A DNA stretch of 64,000 bases from assembly GCA_038030265.1 (NCBI GenBank), contig CM075939.1:20193253-20257252 (forward strand), in the 5' to 3' direction. The notes under the pieces were generated by a model. It was not told where the DNA came from and made no database searches. It was given only the letters and a program-made list of their open reading frames with translations. Each line of letters starts with the position of its first letter. Position 1 is the stretch's first letter. This document shows, piece after piece, positions 57,448 to 64,000 of the stretch. The DNA comes from Corythucha ciliata. Taxonomy: Eukaryota; Arthropoda; Insecta; Hemiptera; Tingidae. The translations under genes and the position numbers were made by a program.

Positions 57448-57623
57448 CAGTGAAACCTCGTCAAGTCGAACTCGCAGGGACCAGGAAAATCAGTTCGAGT
57501 TATCAATTCGGCTTACTGATGTACACTGACGGGTATAGTATGTAATGGAATCAGGACCGGAGAAACTGTTCGGCTTATCTGTTATTTCGCGTTATTGAGG
57601 TACGACTTATCGAGGTTTGACTG
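57448..57623. mobile_element. Tigger/pogo-type MITE, 176 bp, TA target site
   Basis: The ends cagtgaaacctcgtcaagtcg and cgacttatcgaggtttgactg are inverted copies, flanked by TA on both sides (57446-57447 and 57624-57625). The interior matches the copy at 15845-16008. TIR sequence and TA duplication are typical of pogo/Tigger elements. Non-coding. Confidence 0.88.
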
Positions 57624-57625
57624 TA

Positions 57626-58340
57626 AGGACATCCAGTGGATGGTGAATATTAAGCCTGGATCATTTAGGATATTCTGGATCGAAAGATCGAATATGGATA
57701 TCTTGTGGATAATCTGTGCTATTGGGGCAGTCATTATGTCGACAACGGCGATGGGAGAAATTCTGATCAACTATTATTGGACTTAAAACGGAATCGGGAA
57801 AATTTGAAGAATCAATGCATTCAGGTATTTGCCATGATGTATAATGCCTCTTCGACAACGTCCACGTTGCAATTGATTCTCTTTAAAATCGTGATTATAT
57901 TAATTTAATTCCAAACTCCTACTAAATGACGCTCCCCTACTGCCAGCTATCTTACCACGTTTATTTATCAGAATAAATAATGTTTACGTTGTAAGTTTTT
58001 TTAGTGCATTCCATTACGTTCGTTGCGGCTGTGCGGAAAAAAGCTCTTTCGTTAGTAGCTCAAAAAATTGCTCAGTGCAGTTCCCGATATAGCAGGAAAA
58101 ATGACCACCAAATACCCAGCACAGACCGAACCAATTGACTTATTAATTCGTTTTTTGGACACGTCATTAGCTCTAGACAACTGATGGAAATGCGATTCTA
58201 ATGAAGTGGGCCTTGTTTACATAAAATTCAATGGATTTTTCCCCTTAAGTCCGACTTTAAGCCGAGGTGGTATAATCCATCATAAATTATTCCATGCTAA
58301 TTTGAATCTTATAATAGAGAGTTATAGCATAACCGTCTGA
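57626..58340. other. Intergenic, no gene recognised
   Basis: Continues the tatcc-type degenerate repeat to about 57720, then AT-rich unique sequence. Short overlapping frames on both strands around 57595-57908 have no recognisable content. Confidence 0.4.
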
Positions 58341-58588
58341 CGGTTAACGTTAACGGTTATGTGACGTCAAGATAAGCGTAAAATTCAAATTTTGAGTTTA
58401 AGCGTTAATCACAAACGTTTAAAGACCAGTATGAGGAGGTGTTTTATTAATTTATTTGAAGCAATTAAGTGCATCTATGCCCTACCATGTGTTCATATTT
58501 TAGCACAACTATTATTTGCAATAACTCTTTTTCCACCGACACAAATGGCTACGCTTATGGTGACGTCACATAACTGTAAACGTTAAGC
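58341..58588. mobile_element. Foldback MITE with aacgttaacggttatgtgac ends
   Basis: The left end (cggttaacgttaacggttatg, then tgacgtca and ataagcgta) and right end (tacgcttatggtgacgtcac, then ataactgtaaacgttaagcc) are inverted copies over about 40 bases. The interior is AT-rich. Target duplication not resolved. Confidence 0.7.
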
Positions 58589-58914
58589 CACAGAGAATCA
58601 AATTAGCGGCAGACGGCTACGCAATAACTCCCTAATATTCATAAATGATGGTCTTAATGAATGAAATTTCACAAAACCACCAAGATTATGGATTTCCCAC
58701 TTTTTTTACTTCCATGTTCCCTACGGGAATGGAAGTGTGGTGTTCGTGAAAAAAATCGAATCCGAGCTGACATCACATTCATAATGTACTACCTCAAAAA
58801 AGTTGAAAAAAGTGGTTTTTGGCATGCCGTCGGTCTGACGGTTTTTTTTGTGTGTGAAAAACAAAAAAACAGTGCTATTGAGACTTCAGAGCCCCGTATG
58901 TGTATGGGCTTAAA

Positions 58915-59126
58915 TTAAAGTCAATCCACACACATCAGTGCCGTAAACGGGACGTGCTTCTTCCGGCAAGTAAACTATTATTCTCATATGGGAATTGAGA
59001 GGCTCGTTCACACATATCCGGCACGTATCAGGGACGTGACCCTTCAATTTCCATTGAGAATAATATTTTTTTTGCTGGACGGGGCACGTCCCGTTCACGG
59101 AACTGATATGTGTGGATAGACCTTAA
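58915..59126. mobile_element. MITE flanked by TTAA (piggyBac-like target site)
   Basis: The element 58919-59122 has ends agtcaatccacacacatcag and ctgatatgtgtggatagacc, inverted over about 40 bases with a few mismatches, and ttaa immediately outside each end. TTAA duplications are typical of piggyBac elements, although a 3-bp TTA site would also fit. No coding capacity. A second internal pair (gggacgtg / cacgtccc) strengthens the foldback. Confidence 0.75.
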
Positions 59127-59149
59127 ATGGCCTACAACCCCTATGGAGA

Positions 59150-59690
59150 GAACCCCATTTTCGTGAAAATGGTCACGGGGGGTGCAAAAAGTGCCCCCGG
59201 GCCAAATGAACGACTGACTATTGGCCCACGCTTGGCATCTAAAAAAAATTGGGATTCCCAAATTTTTGGATCGATAGGGGCGCCCTAGCGGCCGTAATGT
59301 CAATTAACGTCTTTTTTCCGTTATGAATTAATTTCTCTAGCTTTTGACTACGCAGGTCAAAAACGATGCGTTTCGATATCGCAAATGGGATGGAACGTCA
59401 ATGAAAAAATTATTTCGTGAAAAAAGAAGAAGAACCGAAGAATTTGAGCCAGAAAAATTGAACTTTCAACGAGTACAGCCAGCGAAATGAATTCATAACG
59501 GAAAAAAGACTTTAATTGACATTAAGTCCTCTGTAGGGCGTCCCTATCGTTCCAAAAATTTGGGAATCCAACTTTTTTTAGATGCCAAGCGTGGGCCAAC
59601 AGTCAATCGTTCATTTGGCCTGGGGAAAGGGGGGTCCTTTTGACGTGTCATATCTCAGGAACTATTGGTCGTACGAAGCCGTGGTTGGGC
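59150..59690. mobile_element. Foldback element with ~160-bp arms
   Basis: The left arm (about 59170-59325) and right arm (about 59490-59640) pair through gggccaaatgaacg, ttggcccacgcttggcatct, tcccaaatttttgga, cataacggaaaaaagac and their complements. The loop is about 165 bases. Frames inside are arm-derived. Confidence 0.75.
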
Positions 59691-60694
59691 TACAATGGAG
59701 AACTAACCTATTTTTGTTTTTATTCACTCATGGCGTTCTTTGATAGAAGTTATTAAGGAAAGAGTAGGAAAAAGTAAAAAAATCGCGCGGGAAATATTTT
59801 AAATTAATTTTTAAAGTAATTAGTTTCGCATTTAATTTTTCTGACGAAATAAGACAATAAATAGGAACGCAGCACACCAAGGCAAAACAGCGAAGCAATG
59901 AACGTGCAAGTATTTGTAAACAGTAAGGTTCTATGATGGTTGGAGTGATACTGGATGAGTGATGAAGTAGATGGTAGGTGAGGATGGAATGGGAACGTGC
60001 CTGAGAGGGGTTGGTTGGCGGTTGTGACGTCACATCTCCAACCCTCGCCTAAGTCGATCAGCTGGTAATTCACGGATGTTTTAAAATTCAATTAAAAATC
60101 GCTGCCTGCACTACCATTGAGTTGCGGTTTTCGCCATTCTCTTTTGTTTTAGCACTACTCTCGACTGAGAAAGAAAAAAATAAATAAATAAATAAATGTC
60201 ATGCAAGTTCGCCATTGTCACAAATTTTATCTACTTAACAATACTACTGAGCGCCATCATCGAAAACTAATTAGTTCGGAGATATACGTATAAGCGATGG
60301 AGTGGAAAAAGTAACGCGATTTTCGGCGTGAAGCGACAGATTTTTATTGTTGCGAAGTTCAGATTCGGATTCAGCACCCCAAATAACATATGAATCCATT
60401 GAGAAAAAAACGTCAATACGTTTGTCCTGAAACAGGACTTCCAGGCAGTGATTGACTGGACTAATAGGACGCACTTTGAAACTTCTCATGATACCCCATT
60501 TTGTTCATTATACAGGAGCACATCGGGAAAAGTACGTATGCGACAACTTTAGGATGGAATGAGCCTGTCTTGAATTTTTTGGTCGGGATTACCTTTTTGC
60601 CAAAGCGGGTAAAAATGGTATTTACCCAAGAAAGTAAAAACATGAACGTCTTTGTTAACGTCCGATAGGTAGGGTTTGCCGTGCCGGTATTGCA
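59691..60694. other. Intergenic, no gene recognised
   Basis: Contains an (aaat)n microsatellite at 60178-60198. Minus-strand frames at 59728-60091 are open but show no domain. Ends at the 11-bp target site of the 1.9-kb foldback element. Confidence 0.4.
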
Positions 60695-62621
60695 GTGTCT
60701 GTCTAAAACGCTGATCTGCAAGATTAACACCTCGCATCTGCAAATCTGCAGATTGACACCCCAAATCTGCAGATTAACACCAAAAATTCCGTAATTCAAC
60801 GAAAATGAGACTAAAATTGAAAAAGAAAGTTAAAGTAGACCACTAATAGGCACAACATTACCGATCGTATTTTAATAAGACTATAATTAAGCGACACACT
60901 CGAACAATCACTTTTACTTCAATCGTTCAGACTTCAATTGCATGCAACTGCCAATCATACCATTTACAAAAATGTGCTTCAATTTTGACGCTTCCTTGTA
61001 AATACAACTAGCACTACCGCCGTAGCGTGCAGATCTGCAGATTCATAAAAGCATGCAGATCGGCCACTTAAGGTTAATTGTTCAGCCTCAAAATGCATAC
61101 TAGAGCCAATCGCACAATTTAAGATAATTAACCTCAATTTTGACCCCTCCTTGTCAATGCAACAGGCACTTCCCCCCGTAGCGTGCAGATCTGCAGATTC
61201 ATAAAATCCAGCAGATCGGCCACTTAGAGTTAATCGTACAGCCTAAAAATGCATAATAGAGCTAATCTAACAATTTGGGATGATTCACCTAAATTTTGAC
61301 CCCTCCTTGTCAACACAACAGGCACAAGATCTGCACGCTACAGGGGGAAGTTCCAGTTGTATTGACCAGGAGGGGTCAAAATTGAGGTGAATCATGCCAA
61401 ATTGTTGGATTAGCTCTAGTATGCATTTTGACGCCGAACAATTAACGCTAAGTGGCCGATCTGCAGGCTTTTATGATTCTGCAGATCTGCACGCTACGGT
61501 GGGAAGTGCCTGTTGTATTGACAAGGAAGGGTCAAAATTGAGGTGAATTATCCTAAATTATTGTATTAGCTCTATTATGCATTCTTATGCTCTACAATTA
61601 ACTCTAAGTGGCCGATCTGCAGGATTTTATGAATCTGCAGATCTGCACGCTACGGGGGGAAGTTCCAGTTGTATTGACCAGGAGGGGTTTAAATTGAGGT
61701 GAATCATCCCAAATTGTTGAATTAGCTCTAGTATGCATTTGGAGGCTGAATAATTAACGCTAAGTGGCCGATCTGCAGGCTTTTATGAATCTGCAGATCT
61801 GCACATTACAGGGAGAAGTGCCTGTTGTATTGACAAGGAGAGGTCAAAATGGAGGTGAATCATCTTAAATTGTACGATTGGCTCTAGTATGCATTTTGAG
61901 GCTGAATAATTAATGCTAAGCGGCCGATCTGCATGCTTCTATGAATCTGCAGATCTGCACGCTACGGTAGGAAGTACCTATTGTATTGACAAGGAGGGGT
62001 CAAAATGGAGGTGAATCATCTTAAATTGCTGAATTAGCTATATTATGCATTTTGAGGCTTAATAATTAACGCTAAGTGGCCGATCGGCAGGCTTTTATGA
62101 ATCTGCAGATATGCACGCTACGAGGGAAGTGCCTGTTGCATTGATAAGGAGGGGTCAAAATTGAGGCGGATCATCTTAAATTGTACGATTGGCTCTAGTA
62201 TGCATTTTGAGGCTGAACAATTAACCTTAAGTGGCCGATCTGCATGCTTTTATGAATCTGCAGATCTGCTCGCTGCGGGGGTAGTGCTAGTTGTATTTAC
62301 AAGGAAGCGTCAAAATTGAAGCATATTTTTGTAAATGGTATGATTGGCTGTTGCATGCAATTGAAGTCTGAACGAATGAAGTAAAAGTGATTGTTCGAGT
62401 GTGTCGCTTAATTATAGTCTTATTAAAATACCATCGGTAATGTTGTACCTATTAGTGCTCTACTTTAACTTTCTTTTTCAATTGTAGTCTCATTTTCGTT
62501 GCATTACGGAATTTTAGGTGTTAATCCGCTGGATTTGGGGTGTTAATCCGCAGATCTGCAGATGCGAGGTGTTAATCTTGCAGATCTGCAGATCCGCGTT
62601 TTAGACAGACCCGGTATTGCA
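60684..62621. mobile_element. 1.9-kb foldback element with 11-bp target duplication and internal satellite
   Basis: The element proper is 60695-62610. The ends gtgtctgtctaaaacgctga and cgcgttttagacagac are inverted. The perfect 11-base repeat ccggtattgca flanks both sides (60684-60694 and 62611-62621). Long outer arms of about 300 bases pair, for example attaagcgacacactcgaac with its complement near 62395. The core is a tandem array of 156-bp units, about two in one orientation (to 61325) and six in the other (61326-62290). A 9-11-bp duplication plus long TIRs suggests a non-autonomous Mutator-like or Foldback-type element. No transposase is present. Confidence 0.88.
61000..62290. repeat. 156-bp tandem satellite in inverted halves
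   Basis: The marker ctaagtggccgatctgcagg recurs at 61450, 61606, 61762, 61918, 62074 and 62229, intervals of 156, 156, 156, 156 and 155. The left half carries the reverse complement at about 61065 and 61221. Every unit has the palindrome ctgcagatctgcag. Units are 85-95% alike by eye. They lie entirely inside the foldback element. Confidence 0.92.
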
Positions 62622-62724
62622 TGCAACCCATTCTGTCCATCTAAGTAAATAAACTCTACTTAATCTTCCGTTCATAAATGAAAACGAACTTTATAAAATT
62701 TGATGTATAAAAATCGAAATGTCA

Positions 62725-64000
62725 TCACTGTTTCTTTTTTTCTCCCAATTCAAGCACCCGAGCCTTAATAGTCATCGATGTAATGTCGCCAATGAGCTGC
62801 AACCTCGTACCTTCATCCTGTATGCTCCTAATCGCCGAGGCGATGAATGCTAAGAAGCCATTTATACCCGGATCGTCCGTTGCTGTGTCTTGAGAAGGGC
62901 AAGTGACAACAACCGGCTGACGCCGGCGTATCGACTGAGAGTACGAATCTCCAGACGTCGAATTTGACATTGATGTCGATAACGATGACGAAGGCCTCAA
63001 AATACAGTTCGTAGCAGCCGGCGAAAGGCCCAAGGGATCAACCACAGGTGCCGACTGAGAGTCAATGTTCACATGTTCATCGCTCACATCTACGGAAAGC
63101 TGAAAGAATGGATATTACAGTTGTGATAATATTTTAATCAATTTGAGTTAATTCGAACAGTCAAATTGCTTCTGAGGCATGCATTAGACATAGAGAGTGT
63201 TCGGAGATCTCCTTTAATTGAAGTCCAAGGAATCAATTGAATTTCTCAAGAAAATTAATGAAACCACATGGCTTCCGATAGGAAATTCCGTAGGTACCTT
63301 AAAGTAACAGAATCACCACCCGGAATCACGGCCCGTAGGATCTGTTACTTCACTGCGAAACGTTTGGTCGTAGGTATTTTAGTATCTCATGCCATTGTTC
63401 AAGCAATACTGCTTCAAAATGGCACCGTGTGATTCGGGCTTAAAAGTGAACCACAAGAGTGACCCAAAAGGGATTGTTTTCATTACGGGTGGGTCTAGGG
63501 GCACTCAGCAATTCTGAGCTTGTCACCTTGAGACGAGACGTATGATTAGGGATCGAAAACAGCCGGGCGTGGGGGGAAAAGTATGATAGTTTGATAGTAT
63601 AGTTGATGAATGATGAGAATGAGGAGTCCTACTCCTGCAAGTCGAAACTTTGGAAGAGAAGCACTCACCTCAGGCTCGTACTGTGATTCGATTCGAGCTG
63701 GGAAATTCGAATCCTTGATATCAAGAGAATTGACGTTCTTCCTCGGCGTGCAGTATCTCGTTAGGAACGAAAGATGATCAAAATACCAGAGCCCAGGTTT
63801 ATATGCCTGAAAATAGCGGGCCGATGGGTAAATGTTCAATTCATAACGTCAATATGCTAAGAATATGTACTTACATCGTCTCCTGTTCCGCTCTTCTGAT
63901 AGTCCAATAATTTCTTCCGCTCGAAATTAAACGTAGACCGAAGGGAATGGAACTTGGCTAAACAGTCTTTCTCAGAAGTTCCCGGCCTCAAAATGTTAAC
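62725..64000 (-). CDS. MADF-BESS domain protein, C-terminal three exons (partial)
   Basis: Exons 63875-64000 (continuing past the right edge), 63669-63806 and 62725-63099 join in phase 0 with GT-AG introns of 68 and 569 bases. The first two encode the second half of a MADF domain (LAKFHSLRSTFNFERKKLL, KSGTGDD, then KPGLWYFDHLSFL), a Myb-like DNA-binding fold. The last exon has a Ser-rich linker and a C-terminal BESS motif (FLAFIASAIRSIQDEGTRL), known for protein-protein contacts. MADF-BESS proteins are insect transcription or chromatin factors with many paralogues, so no gene name is given. The stop is TGA at 62725-62727. The N-terminal half of the MADF domain is outside the window. Confidence 0.88.

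Overview
The window is eukaryotic and almost certainly insect nuclear DNA. It is AT-rich, with short GT-AG introns, many repeats and many poly-C/poly-G tracts. The protein families (an insect laccase, an ApoD-type lipocalin, a MADF-BESS factor) are arthropod-like. A hemipteran, whitefly-like genome is my best guess, but the species is inferred and not shown. There is no bacterial operon structure.

Three host genes can be assembled from splice-compatible exons. (1) On the minus strand, 5838-13432, an 11-exon multicopper oxidase (laccase). All exon phases agree and give 994 residues, with all four copper-ligand motifs intact, a signal peptide, a ~230-residue Ser/Thr-rich N-terminal insertion and a GPI-anchor-like C-terminus. 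Its third intron (3.9 kb) is packed with repeats. (2) On the plus strand, 55735-56794, a 4-exon secreted lipocalin of 224 residues with a hairpin MITE in its last intron. (3) On the minus strand, 62725-64000, the C-terminal three exons of a MADF-BESS protein that runs off the right edge.

Nearly everything else is mobile or repetitive. Decayed coding elements are a BEL/Pao retrotransposon (1-2330, minus), a Jockey-like LINE reverse transcriptase (24330-24960, minus), a Tc1/mariner-type DDE_3 transposase (30885-31528, minus) and a PIF/Harbinger fragment (44641-45262, plus). Non-autonomous elements with recognisable termini or target duplications are hAT-like (21141-21779 and 27553-28945), a 907-bp TIR element (39946-40852), a Harbinger-type MITE (52624-53211), Tigger/pogo-type MITEs (15845-16008 and 57448-57623), a TTAA-flanked MITE (58919-59122), a 4.7-kb composite bounded by inverted CAGGGTGT ends (45541-50205), and a 1.9-kb foldback element with an 11-bp target duplication (60695-62610).

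Two families of degenerate ~28-30-bp tandem repeats are scattered through the window. Family A (core attcgcggctaaaattgag) lies at 4000-4910, 32460-33760, 39225-41520 (interrupted) and 48055-49225. Family B (core gaaacttgcaatttcgc) lies at 9950-10370, 17450-17770 and 19740-20850. A 1393-bp segment is duplicated in direct tandem with one difference seen (34344-37129).

The most unusual structures are a ~650-bp palindrome (54576-55222) whose arms each carry an outward-pointing tRNA-like Pol III unit, and the 60.7-62.6 kb foldback, whose core is an asymmetric inverted array of 156-bp units. The host genes show no functional link to one another beyond adjacency.
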